DNA from: an uncultured Eubacteriales bacterium | GTDB taxonomy: Bacteria; Bacillota; Clostridia; Oscillospirales; Oscillospiraceae | Assembly: GCA_949283375.1 (NCBI GenBank) | Contig: CASDSM010000007.1 | Location: 1 to 44,872, forward strand | Direction: 5' to 3' | DNA: 44,872 nucleotides | Part shown: positions 23,379 through 30,583 of the stretch, in pieces | Layout of the letters: every line of letters begins with the position of its first letter | Position numbering within the stretch: the first letter of the stretch is position 1 | Translations under genes and position numbers: made by a program | The notes under the pieces: model-generated | What the model was told of the DNA's origin: nothing | The model's input: the letters and a program-made list of their open reading frames with translations, nothing else | Database searches by the model: none

Positions 23379-23466
23379 TTCGAGAATCTCAAATTGACAA
23401 TCTAATAATATTCTAGTATCTCGAATTTGTCAAGCCTGTTTTCTCGCATAATTCGATTTTCTCGAA
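23379..23466. promoter_or_regulatory. Three operators of the genetic switch
   Basis: Three 15-bp sites fit TTCGAGA-N-TCTCGAA: 23379-23393 (TTCGAGAATCTCAAA), 23411-23425 (TTCTAGTATCTCGAA) and 23452-23466 (TTCGATTTTCTCGAA). The middle site fills the spacer of the leftward promoter, and the right one abuts the -35 of the rightward promoter. Confidence 0.8.
23405..23433 (-). promoter_or_regulatory. Leftward early promoter (PR-like)
   Basis: TTGACA (23433-23428), 17-bp spacer, TATTAT (23410-23405). The middle operator covers the spacer, so repressor binding would block the lytic operon. Confidence 0.88.
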
Positions 23467-23474
23467 TTTCGTGA

Positions 23475-23503
23475 TTGACGCCATCTATTCATACTGCTAT
23501 AAT
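23475..23503 (+). promoter_or_regulatory. Rightward lysogeny promoter (PRM-like)
   Basis: TTGACG, 17-bp spacer, TATAAT, 31 bases before the repressor start. Near-consensus, so it probably needs no activator. Confidence 0.88.
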
Positions 23504-23533
23504 TGGGTTATCTTGAAGGAAGGGAGCTGCAAA

Positions 23534-23890
23534 ATGAAGAACCGGATTGTCCAGGCCCGCGAGCTGGCCGGTCTGACCCAGAAGGAGCTTGCAGCTCGTC
23601 TGGGTATCAGTCCCAGCACGCTGAACGGATATGAAAAGGGAAACCATGACCCCAAATCCCCAGGACTGGTTGCCATAGCCAATCTCTGCGGGGTAACTGT
23701 CGACTACCTTCTGGGCCTGTCTGAGCGCCCGGATGGGCAGTTTGTCGTTCAGGTATCAGAACACGATCCCCAGATCGAGCAGTTGGTCGACACTGCCAAA
23801 CAGCTCAATGCCCAGGGCCTGGAGCGTCTGAATCAATACGCCGAGGACTTGACCGGAAATCCGTCCTATCGAAAAGAGAAGCGTGACTGA
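23534..23890 (+). CDS. CI-like prophage repressor (XRE family)
   Basis: 118 residues from ATG 23534 (GGGAG seven bases upstream). The helix-turn-helix is RELAGLTQKELAARLGISPS followed by TLNGYEKGNHDPKSPGLVAIANLCGVTVDYLLGL. The C-terminal 50 residues are helical and charged and probably mediate dimer formation. It lacks the LexA-like peptidase domain of lambda CI, so induction must work differently. Transcribed rightward together with the exonuclease genes. Confidence 0.88.
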   Translation: MKNRIVQARELAGLTQKELAARLGISPSTLNGYEKGNHDPKSPGLVAIANLCGVTVDYLLGLSERPDGQFVVQVSEHDPQIEQLVDTAKQLNAQGLERLNQYAEDLTGNPSYRKEKRD

Positions 23891-23909
23891 CAGAAAGGAG
23901 AAGAAAGGG

Positions 23910-24866
23910 ATGGAGAGAGAAAAAGGCGCCAGTGTGATCGACCTTCTCGCTGACTACTGCGTGATCGACCTTGAGACGACCGGGCTTGACCCCAGCTACG
24001 ACAGAATTATCGAAGCCGCCGCCCTGCGGGTCAGGGATGGGAACGTCGTCGCCCAATTCTCTCAGCTGATCAATCCGGGTATCTCCATCGACCCATATAT
24101 CGCCGTGCTGACCGGCATCACGGACGACATGGTGCGGGATGCGCCCCCCATCGAGAATGTCCTGCCCCGCTTTCTGGACTTTGTCGGAGATGATATCCTG
24201 GTCGGGCATAACGTGCCCTTCGATGTCAATTTCATCTACGACAACGAGATGCGCATCAGCGGAACGCATTTTCAAAATGATCACATCAACACGGTCAGGC
24301 TTGCCAGAAAGCTGCACCCGGAGTTGAGCAGTCATACTTTGGGCCACTTGGTCGACCATCTGCACATTCCATTTGCTGCGGCGCACCGGGCACTGGCTGA
24401 CTGTCAGATGACCAATGACCTGTACAGGAAGCTGTGTGAAGAAGCGATTGCAAAATATGACTCGGCAGACGCCTTTTGCAGTCTCTTCCGCAAGCAAAGA
24501 AAACAAAAGCGCAGTGCTCCACAGGAGCACAGATCTTTACAGGCAAAGAACATTTCGGTTTTCAAAGAGACGCTGAAAGAGCAGGACGATACCCACCCGC
24601 TCTATGGCAAGACCTGTGTTTTTACAGGCAGACTGGACCGAATGACAAGAGACGTCGCACAGCAGCTTGTCCTGCTAATGGGCGGGGTGCCTGCAACCGG
24701 CGTGACAAAGAATACAAATTATCTTGTCCTGGGCTGCAACGATTATTGTTCGTCAATCAAAGATGGGAAGAGTAGCAAGCAGAAAAAGGCGAAAAAACTC
24801 CGGTTAGATGGGGCAGATATTCAAATCATTTCGGAGAATGTGTTCTATGATATGATCTTTGATTGA
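23910..24866 (+). CDS. DEDDh 3'-5' exonuclease with C-terminal BRCT domain
   Basis: 318 residues from ATG 23910 (GGAGAAG upstream), 19 bases after the repressor. The exonuclease domain (about 10-175) has all catalytic motifs of the DnaQ/PolC-epsilon type: VIDLETTG (Asp, Glu), VGHNVPFDVNF (Asp) and AAHRALADC (HxAxxD). A Lys/Arg-rich linker with QRKQKRS leads to a BRCT domain (about 225-315): YGKTCVFTGRLDRM, GGVPATGVTKNTNYLVLG, then a lysine-rich loop. Such Exo-BRCT proteins act on DNA ends in repair or proofreading. In a lysogenic transcript it could attack invading phage DNA, which is inference. Confidence 0.85.
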   Translation: MEREKGASVIDLLADYCVIDLETTGLDPSYDRIIEAAALRVRDGNVVAQFSQLINPGISIDPYIAVLTGITDDMVRDAPPIENVLPRFLDFVGDDILVGHNVPFDVNFIYDNEMRISGTHFQNDHINTVRLARKLHPELSSHTLGHLVDHLHIPFAAAHRALADCQMTNDLYRKLCEEAIAKYDSADAFCSLFRKQRKQKRSAPQEHRSLQAKNISVFKETLKEQDDTHPLYGKTCVFTGRLDRMTRDVAQQLVLLMGGVPATGVTKNTNYLVLGCNDYCSSIKDGKSSKQKKAKKLRLDGADIQIISENVFYDMIFD

Positions 24867-24908
24867 TGTAAAAAAGCTCAGATCACTGCATAAAGAGAGG
24901 GTGCCAAC

Positions 24909-25745
24909 ATGAGCGATCATTTTATCGTGCCGCCGCAAGGGCCGTGGACCCGCATCAGCGAGCCTCAGGAACTGCTGGACTATCTGAAACGGTATGAACT
25001 GACCCCAGAAACTGCTTCAGCGCCCCGCCAGCTCTATCACATAGATATTTCGGGTGATGTCCTCCCCTGTAAGGTGGTGGGGTATGTCTCCCAGTGGAAT
25101 ACGGTGATCGAGGTGGCCGGAAAGCTGGGGTGCATCGACCCCCGCTATCTTAGGGAGATGAATTCCAGCGCCCGCTACTGTGTATTTGACGTAGAGACGC
25201 CGAACGCGCAGAACGACCGCATTTCGGCCATTGGACTGGTCCTGTTTGACGGCGAGAAGGCGATCCAGACGGCGTATTACCTGATCGATCCGGAAGCCCC
25301 CTTTGACGCATACAATTCCCGTCTCACCGGCATAGACGCGGACGCCGTCAAGGACGCGCCCACGTTCCCGGAGGTGTGGGCACAGGTGGAGGACCTGATG
25401 TCCGGCTCTATCCTGGTAGCGCACAATGCGCGTTTTGACCTCTCCGTGCTTTATAAGACGCTGCAGGCGTATCAAATCACGCCGCCCGATTTCCGCTATC
25501 TCTGCACCCTGCAGCTTGCCCGGACCGCCCTGCCGGAATTGGGGCACTATGGACTTAATGATCTCTGCCAGTATTATCAGATTGAATTGGATCACCATAG
25601 AGCGGGCAGTGATGCCCTCGCCTGTGCGCAGATTTTAGGCTGCCTGATTGCCAGCGGCATGCAGGTGACCCGCAGTGTAAAGCAATATAAACCGGAGCAG
25701 GAGAAAAAAACTGCCAGGCAAAAAGCGGCCAGCGCTTCCAAATGA
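24909..25745 (+). CDS. DEDDh 3'-5' exonuclease with extra N-terminal domain
   Basis: 278 residues, ATG 24909, after AGAGAGGGTGCCAAC. Residues 1-92 form a separate domain that I do not recognise, with WTRISEPQELLDYLKRYEL and LYHIDISGDVLPCKVVGYV. The exonuclease domain (about 95-250) has CVFDVETPN (Asp, Glu), VAHNARFDLSVL (Asp) and DHHRAGSDALACA (HxAxxD), so it should be active. It is a distant relative of the exonuclease encoded just upstream and lies in the same operon. The C-terminal tail is Lys-rich. Confidence 0.82.
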   Translation: MSDHFIVPPQGPWTRISEPQELLDYLKRYELTPETASAPRQLYHIDISGDVLPCKVVGYVSQWNTVIEVAGKLGCIDPRYLREMNSSARYCVFDVETPNAQNDRISAIGLVLFDGEKAIQTAYYLIDPEAPFDAYNSRLTGIDADAVKDAPTFPEVWAQVEDLMSGSILVAHNARFDLSVLYKTLQAYQITPPDFRYLCTLQLARTALPELGHYGLNDLCQYYQIELDHHRAGSDALACAQILGCLIASGMQVTRSVKQYKPEQEKKTARQKAASASK

Positions 25746-25790
25746 TTCAGGAGCGCTGCCTTGCCGCATGGCTCAGAGGGAGGAAGGAAC

Positions 25791-26333
25791 ATGTGTGACC
25801 AGCTCAAGCTGTCGGACTTTGTCTCTGAAGAGGAAAAGATATATCGTCAAATGCGGCCGGCGCTTCGTGCGGCTTTGAAAAAGAACGGAGTCTCCGAGGA
25901 TAACCTGATATTTGAGCAGAACAAGGAATTTGCCTCTGTTTCCGTTCGGCCCGGAGGGCTGCTCTGCCGAATTAAAATCGGCAGGAAAGTCAAATTCATC
26001 TCCTTCAAATATCCTCGTCTCAGCCAGGTCGATATTTTAGCTCACTTTGAGACACAGCAGACCAAGACGGACAGAGACGCGAACTTCATCCGCGTGATGG
26101 TTCCGGCCTCCGGCGTGTTCCCAGCGGAGGCCCTTGAACGCCTGATGGGGGTCGTCGCGCAAAACGTCATGGATTCCGTCACCAAAGAATTTGACTGCTG
26201 CTCCCGCTATATGGAGTGCAGCAATGCAAGGCACTGCATACATCCCGACCCGGACTTTGCAATCTACTGCGGATACCGGCGTATGCTCAATCGGGGGATT
26301 ATATTCTACGGAGCAAACCGGACTGAACCCTGA
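25791..26333 (+). CDS. Cysteine-rich protein of unknown function in the exonuclease operon
   Basis: 180 residues from ATG 25791 (GGAGG upstream). The N-terminal part has helices (SDFVSEEEKIYRQMRPALRAAL). The middle has a beta-rich FASVSVRPGGLLCRIKIGRKVKFISFKY split by charged residues and may be a small nuclease-like or DNA-binding fold. The C-terminus has a dense, ordered Cys/Tyr pattern (DCCSRYMECSNARHC, then YCGYRR and GIIFYGANR) that could bind a metal or iron-sulfur cluster. It is co-directional with both exonucleases, 45 bases after the second. I know no named family. Confidence 0.75.
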   Translation: MCDQLKLSDFVSEEEKIYRQMRPALRAALKKNGVSEDNLIFEQNKEFASVSVRPGGLLCRIKIGRKVKFISFKYPRLSQVDILAHFETQQTKTDRDANFIRVMVPASGVFPAEALERLMGVVAQNVMDSVTKEFDCCSRYMECSNARHCIHPDPDFAIYCGYRRMLNRGIIFYGANRTEP

Positions 26334-26349
26334 GACGTCTCTCTAAATC

Positions 26350-26363
26350 CGCAACCGGTTGCG
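26350..26363. repeat. Palindrome CGCAACCGGTTGCG upstream of the zeta-like gene
   Basis: Perfect 14-bp dyad between the Cys-rich protein gene and the zeta-like gene, 40 bases before its start codon. A second, longer copy follows the gene at 26,961. Confidence 0.7.
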
Positions 26364-26402
26364 TGTATCACCCATCCCTCATCTCACAACAGGAGGCACC
26401 CC

Positions 26403-26957
26403 ATGAAAACGTTTACCATCATCGCCGGCATCAACGGCACCGGGAAGAGCTCCCTGACCGGCGTGCTCAAGGGCCAGCTGGATGACTTGGGCATCATTGT
26501 GGACGCCGACCGGCTTACCCGGGAGCGGGCCGGGGGTGACAGCTTCCGCGGCGGCCGCCTGGCGGTGGAGCGCATCCGAAGCTGCCTGGCCAAAGGGGTC
26601 TGTTTCACCCAGGAGACAACCCTCTGCGGCTTCACCACTGCCCGCAAGGCCAGCGCCGCCGGATACCGTATCCGTCTGTTCTATGTGGGGCTCAACACCC
26701 TGGACGAGTGCCAGGCGCGTATCCGCAACCGGGTGTCCCGGGGCGGGCACGACATCCCCGCCGATGTGGTGGCCCGGCGTTTCGCGCGCCGCTGGCCCGC
26801 TGTGGCGGAGGTGCTGCCCTACTGCGACGAGGCGGTGTTCTACGACAACTACAACGGCTTTGTCGAGGTCGCGGAGTACCGCAACGGCGAGCTGCTGCTC
26901 AAGGGAGATTACCGTCCCGACTGGATCCTGGAGTTGCGGGACTATCTGAACACCTGA
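26403..26957 (+). CDS. Zeta toxin-like P-loop kinase
   Basis: 184 residues, ATG 26403 after AGGAGGCACCCC. Walker A at 9-17 (GINGTGKSS), an Asp in VDADRLTRERAG, the conserved ETTLCGFTTARKASAAGY segment, FYVGLNTLDECQARIRNRVSRGGHDIP, and a later Arg in VVARRFARRW. This is the zeta-toxin/UDP-GlcNAc-kinase-like fold. Real zeta toxins phosphorylate UDP-sugars and are held by epsilon antitoxin. No epsilon-like gene is visible, so it may be a small-molecule or nucleic-acid kinase related to zeta. The gene is bracketed by two copies of the CGCAACCGGTTGCG palindrome. Confidence 0.8.
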   Translation: MKTFTIIAGINGTGKSSLTGVLKGQLDDLGIIVDADRLTRERAGGDSFRGGRLAVERIRSCLAKGVCFTQETTLCGFTTARKASAAGYRIRLFYVGLNTLDECQARIRNRVSRGGHDIPADVVARRFARRWPAVAEVLPYCDEAVFYDNYNGFVEVAEYRNGELLLKGDYRPDWILELRDYLNT

Positions 26958-26960
26958 CCA

Positions 26961-26980
26961 ACCCGCAACCGGTTGCGGGT
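26961..26980. repeat. 20-bp perfect palindrome ACCCGCAACCGGTTGCGGGT
   Basis: Begins four bases after the zeta-like stop codon. It shares the central 14 bases with the copy upstream of the gene. It has no U run. Confidence 0.75.
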
Positions 26981-26988
26981 GAGCAAGC

Positions 26989-27022
26989 AAAAAACTCCCC
27001 CGACGCAGCCGCGCCGGGGGAG
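26989..27022 (-). terminator. Leftward intrinsic terminator without a visible leftward gene
   Basis: On the minus strand CTCCCCCG and CGGGGGAG form an 8-bp stem followed by six U (26994-26989). It would stop transcripts entering from the integrase side; on the plus strand no U run follows. Confidence 0.7.
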
Positions 27023-27089
27023 ACGATTCCCTGTACATATTTCGGCCGTCCCGCGCATGGGATAGACCAGAACGAGGGGAGGGGATACC

Positions 27090-28277
27090 ATGATCCGCTG
27101 CAATTACGCCCGCTGCAAGCGGCAGATTCCGGACGACGCCGTGTACTGCCCCTACTGCGGCCGGAAGCAGGCCGCAGCCCGCCCGAAACGGCGCAACACC
27201 CGCGCCAAGGGGACCGGCAGCGTCTACAAGCTCTCCGGCGACCGGCGGAAGCCGTACTACGCGGTGCTCAACGGCCACAGCACCGGCCGGACCTACGCCA
27301 CGCGCCAGGAGGCTGCCGCGGCCCTGGACGAGATGCTCGCCTCCTCCCGCCCGGACCTCTTCGCCTGGACGCTGGAGCAGGTCTATGAGGCGTGGTCCGA
27401 GGTGGCCTACCGGGATATGGGGTCCAGCAGCCTGCGGGGCTACAAGCTCTCCTGGAGCTATCTGCCGGAGGAGCTGCGCCGCCGCACCGCCCGGGATGTG
27501 CGCACCGACGACATGCAGGCGGTGATTGACGACCTGCAGCGCCTGGGCCGCTCCGACTCCACAGCCAACCACGTCAAATTTCTCTTCTCCCAGCTCTGCA
27601 AATGGATGATACAGCGGGACCTGATCCACACCAACTACGCCTCCTTTGTCAAGGTCCAGCGGACGGAGCGCCGCAAGACAGAGACCTTTACCACGGCGGA
27701 GATCGCCCGCATCGACGCCTTGGCCAGCGGGGGCGACCGGGGGGACCGGCTGGTCCAAGCGGCCATGTTGACCATGATTTTGCTCTTCACCGGCCTGCGG
27801 ATCTCCGAACTCTTCGGCCTGCCGGTCTCCGGGGTGCATCTTGAGGGGGAGATCCCCTATCTGCGCGGGGGCGTCAAGACGCAGGCGGGGCGAAACCGGG
27901 TGGTGCCGATCTACCGGCGCATCCTGCCCTATGTGGCCTTCTTCGCCGGCCGGGCGGAGGGGGAGCTGCTGATCTCCGGCTACGATGGACGCCGCAGCGC
28001 CAACGGCTGGCGGGCGAACGACTATGCGGCCATGCTGGCCCATCTGGGCATCCCCTACCGGGTGCCCCACAACACCCGCAAGACGATGGCCACCCACGCG
28101 GCCGAGGCCGGGGTGGACCAGCTCGCCCTGCTCAAGCTGATGGGCTGGTCCGACATCGCCGTGGGCAACCAGTATTATATCGCCCCGGACGCCGCCTACC
28201 TCGCCGCCGAGCTGGAGAAGCTGGACAGTCTGGACCGCACCCTGGACGGAGCTGCCAAGGAGTTAGATAACCGTTAG
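27090..28277 (+). CDS. Prophage tyrosine integrase with N-terminal zinc ribbon
   Basis: 395 residues, ATG 27090 with GAGGGGAGGGG upstream. An N-terminal zinc ribbon (Cys4, 9, 20, 23: NYARC, then YCPYCGRK) precedes an AP2-like arm-binding domain (about 40-75). The SAM-like core-binding domain spans about 90-190. The catalytic domain has TGLRISELF (Arg), GVKTQAGRNRVVP (Lys), PHNTRKTMATH (HxxR), LMGWSDIAVGNQYY (Trp, Tyr). It sits at the right end of the prophage, as expected, and catalyses integration and excision. The zinc ribbon is an unusual addition and probably contacts DNA or a partner protein. Confidence 0.92.
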   Translation: MIRCNYARCKRQIPDDAVYCPYCGRKQAAARPKRRNTRAKGTGSVYKLSGDRRKPYYAVLNGHSTGRTYATRQEAAAALDEMLASSRPDLFAWTLEQVYEAWSEVAYRDMGSSSLRGYKLSWSYLPEELRRRTARDVRTDDMQAVIDDLQRLGRSDSTANHVKFLFSQLCKWMIQRDLIHTNYASFVKVQRTERRKTETFTTAEIARIDALASGGDRGDRLVQAAMLTMILLFTGLRISELFGLPVSGVHLEGEIPYLRGGVKTQAGRNRVVPIYRRILPYVAFFAGRAEGELLISGYDGRRSANGWRANDYAAMLAHLGIPYRVPHNTRKTMATHAAEAGVDQLALLKLMGWSDIAVGNQYYIAPDAAYLAAELEKLDSLDRTLDGAAKELDNR

Positions 28278-28369
28278 TTGTGTGTTAGTTGTCCAGTTAG
28301 AAGAGAGGGTGCGGGAGGCAGGTATATCGCAGGATTCGAGCATCTTTTGCCTGTAGTTCTAAAAATAAT

Positions 28370-28504
28370 TTGCACTCAGAAGCGCAAAAATCTGAAGGTG
28401 GAGACCTGTGGATCATCATCCTCATCATCATTCTGTTCTGCTGCTGCGGCAACGGGACGAATGGCTGCTGCGGGAACACCGGCTGCAATCCCTGCGCCTG
28501 CTGA
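28370..28504 (+). CDS. Possible small cysteine-rich membrane protein
   Basis: A plus frame reads a hydrophobic stretch (LWIIILIIILFCCC) followed by Cys/Gly/Asn-rich sequence ending NPCAC and TGA 28502. The start is unclear: TTG 28370 or CTG 28406, which has GGAG a few bases upstream. The amino acid pattern looks like a real small protein, but the lack of a good start keeps this tentative. Confidence 0.35.
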   Translation: MHSEAQKSEGGDLWIIILIIILFCCCGNGTNGCCGNTGCNPCAC

Positions 28505-28578
28505 CCGGCGCCGCGCCGCCCTGGAGGCGGCCGACATAGACAGGACCTGAAGAGCGGCGGGCGGCCGCACAAACAGAG

Positions 28579-28608
28579 ACGGAGCGTATCAACACCGATA
28601 CGCTCCGT
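28579..28608. terminator. Hairpin, likely bidirectional terminator
   Basis: ACGGAGCGTATC and GATACGCTCCGT form a perfect 12-bp stem around AACACC, with short T-rich ends on both sides. It separates the prophage end from the leftward HD gene. Confidence 0.5.
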
Positions 28609-28668
28609 TTCTGATGTCCGCAGGGGGGCGGAAGAGGGCGAAGGCCGCAGAATGTGCCAGCAGAACAG

Positions 28669-29286
28669 TCAATCCCGTCCCTGCGAAGGGGCGGCCCCGC
28701 GGAGGAAGGCCCCGTCCTCGCCGAAGCAGGCGTTGATGGCGGCCTCGTCCGCCTTCATCCCCTCCAGCGTGCGCTCGAGGAGGTCGGGCAGCTCCCAGCC
28801 GAGGAGCCTGGCCCCCGCCTCGATCACCTCGCGCGAGCAGCCGGCGGCGAACTTCTTGTCCTTGAACTTCTTCTTCAGGCTCTTGAGGTTCATGTCCTGG
28901 ATGCTCCGGGAGGGGCGCATCAGCCCGGCGGCGAAGATGATGCCGGTCAGCTCGTCGGCGGCGTAGAGCACCTGCTCCATCTCGTGCTCCGGGCGGATGT
29001 CCACCGTGAGGCCCCAGCCGTGGCTGGCAGTGGCCCGGATCAGCCGCTCATCCAGCCCACGCTCCCGCATGAGCGCCTGGCTCTTCACGCAGTGCTCCTC
29101 CGGCCAGCGCTCAAAGTCGAGGTCGTGCAGCAGGCCCACCAGGCCCCAGAAGTCCTCCTCCTCCCCATAGCCCAGGGTGCGGGCGAAATAGCGCATCACG
29201 CCCTCCACCGTCAGGGCGTGGCGGATGTGGAAGGGCTCGCTGTTGTACTCCAGCAGCAGGGCGAGCGCCTCGTCTCTTGTGATCAT
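28669..29286 (-). CDS. HD-domain hydrolase
   Basis: 205 residues, ATG 29286 with AAGGAGG eight bases upstream. The HD motifs are HALTVEGVMRYFA (His), GLLHDLDFERWPE (His-Asp) and ATASHGWG (His), followed by EHEMEQVLYAADELTG (Asp). Such metal-dependent phosphohydrolases often act on nucleotides; the substrate cannot be deduced. The C-terminal half is basic and helical. It lies downstream of mnmA in the same direction, 76 bases apart. Confidence 0.8.
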   Translation of the reverse strand: MITRDEALALLLEYNSEPFHIRHALTVEGVMRYFARTLGYGEEEDFWGLVGLLHDLDFERWPEEHCVKSQALMRERGLDERLIRATASHGWGLTVDIRPEHEMEQVLYAADELTGIIFAAGLMRPSRSIQDMNLKSLKKKFKDKKFAAGCSREVIEAGARLLGWELPDLLERTLEGMKADEAAINACFGEDGAFLRGAAPSQGRD

Positions 29287-29362
29287 GTCAAATTCCTCCT
29301 TTTTGAGGGAACCATCGGCCTTTCCGGCAGCGGTTCCCGGGTCGCTTTCCCAAATGGCATTC

Positions 29363-30409
29363 TCACCGCGCGGCGCGGATGATGCCGCCGCCCACCACCG
29401 TCTCCCCGTCGTAGAGGACGAGGGACTGGCCCGGCGTCATCGCCCGCTGCGGCGCGTCAAAATGGACGGTGAGCTCGTCCTCGTCTGTCTGGCGGGCGGT
29501 GACGGCGGCCTCCGTCTGGCTGTGGCGGGTCCTGGCGGTGAGGCGGTGTTCCCCCTCCAGCTGGTCGCAGGCGATCCAGTTGAGGGCCCCGGCGACGGCG
29601 GTCCGGCGGTAGAGCGCGCCTTCCCCGCCGAGGGTGACGGTGTTGCGCGCGGGGTCCTTTGCCACCACATAGGTCCGCTGGCCGAGGGCGATGCGCAGGC
29701 CGCGCCGCTGGCCGAGGGTGTAGCGCACATGCCCCTCATGTTGGCCGAGCACGTTCCCTTCGAGGTCCAGAAAGTCCCCCGGCGGGCAGTCAGAGCCGCT
29801 GTGCCGGGCGAGAAAGGCGGGGTAGTCCCCGTCGGGGAGAAAGCAGATGTCCTGGCTGTCCCGGCGCTGGGCGGCCTCCAGCCGGTGCGCGGCGGCGATG
29901 GCGCGCACCTCCGACTTGGTCAGCGACCCGAGGGGGAAGCGGACGCGCGCGAGGGTCTCCTGGTCGAGGGCGTAGAGGAAGTAGCTCTGGTCCTTCGCCC
30001 GGTCCGCCCCGCGCAGGAGGAGGGTGCGGCCCCCCATCGTGCGCACCCGGGCGTAGTGCCCGGTGGCGGCCCAGCGCGCGCCGAGGGCGTCCGCCGCGGC
30101 GAGCAGGGCGGGGAACTTCACCCGCCGGTTGCAGCGCACGCAGGGGTTGGGGGTGAGCCCGGCGCGGTAGCTGGCGGCAAAATCGTCCAGCACCTCGCGC
30201 GCAAAGCGCTCCTCCTCCGCGGCGGCGCGGTGGGGGATGCCGAGGGCCGCGCAGGCCCGTGCCGCATCCCGGGCGGCGTCCTCCCCGCCGCAGCCGCCGT
30301 CATAGAGGCGCAGGGTGACGCCCGTCACCGAAAAGCCCGCCTCCAGCAGCAGCACCGCCGCCGCCGTGGAGTCCACGCCGCCGCTCATGCCGAGGGCCAC
30401 ACGGTCCAT
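29363..30409 (-). CDS. mnmA: tRNA-specific 2-thiouridylase MnmA
   Basis: 348 residues. The PP-loop ATP site SGGVDS is at 9-14. The first catalytic Cys lies in TPNPCVRCNRRVKF and the second in SQDICFLPDGDY. The C-terminal region with LGQRRGLRIALG and the beta domain ends IIRAAR. MnmA puts sulfur on U34 of tRNA-Lys, -Glu and -Gln; genes for tRNA-Lys(TTT) and tRNA-Gln(TTG) are in this window. Full length for the family. Transcribed from a divergent promoter shared with rpe. Confidence 0.95.
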   Translation of the reverse strand: MDRVALGMSGGVDSTAAAVLLLEAGFSVTGVTLRLYDGGCGGEDAARDAARACAALGIPHRAAAEEERFAREVLDDFAASYRAGLTPNPCVRCNRRVKFPALLAAADALGARWAATGHYARVRTMGGRTLLLRGADRAKDQSYFLYALDQETLARVRFPLGSLTKSEVRAIAAAHRLEAAQRRDSQDICFLPDGDYPAFLARHSGSDCPPGDFLDLEGNVLGQHEGHVRYTLGQRRGLRIALGQRTYVVAKDPARNTVTLGGEGALYRRTAVAGALNWIACDQLEGEHRLTARTRHSQTEAAVTARQTDEDELTVHFDAPQRAMTPGQSLVLYDGETVVGGGIIRAAR

Positions 30410-30447
30410 CGCGCTCTCTCCTCTCTCCTGTTCCGGTATGATACAGT

Positions 30448-30476
30448 ATGATAGCGCGCTTTGGGGCGGATTTCAA
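30448..30476 (-). promoter_or_regulatory. mnmA promoter
   Basis: TTGAAA (30476-30471), 17-bp spacer, TATCAT (30453-30448), 39 bases before the start codon. Confidence 0.65.
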
Positions 30477-30504
30477 CTTTTTTCTGCCGGACGGGCGGGA
30501 GCGC

Positions 30505-30533
30505 TTGTCCGGATGCCCATTCTATACTATAAT
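30505..30533 (+). promoter_or_regulatory. rpe promoter
   Basis: TTGTCC, 17-bp spacer, TATAAT; a short CGCCCGG/CCGGGCG hairpin lies in the leader before the Shine-Dalgarno. Confidence 0.7.
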
Positions 30534-30583
30534 GGAGGGGAAGAAAAACGCCCGGACCGGGCGCTGTGAAGGAGTCGATCGCC

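Larger units (their letters stand above)
28278..28668. other. Prophage-chromosome junction region
   Basis: Between the integrase stop and the HD gene. The attachment site should lie here, most likely within about 100 bp of the integrase, but with the left end outside the window the core sequence cannot be found by comparison. The region holds one doubtful small gene (28,370-28,504) and one hairpin (28,579-28,608). No tRNA fragment was seen. Confidence 0.4.

Noticed and set aside
26379-28097. 572-codon minus-strand frame
   Set aside because: Antisense to the zeta-like gene and integrase; no motif or ribosome site, and it reads through the leftward terminator.
28300-28360. Possible tRNA remnant as attachment site (GATTCGAGCATC)
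   Set aside because: Only a T-loop-like dozen bases; no acceptor or anticodon arm can be drawn.
28278-28550. 90-codon plus frame with Ser and Ala runs
   Set aside because: The runs are an off-frame reading of a Cys/Ile-rich small gene; no ribosome site.
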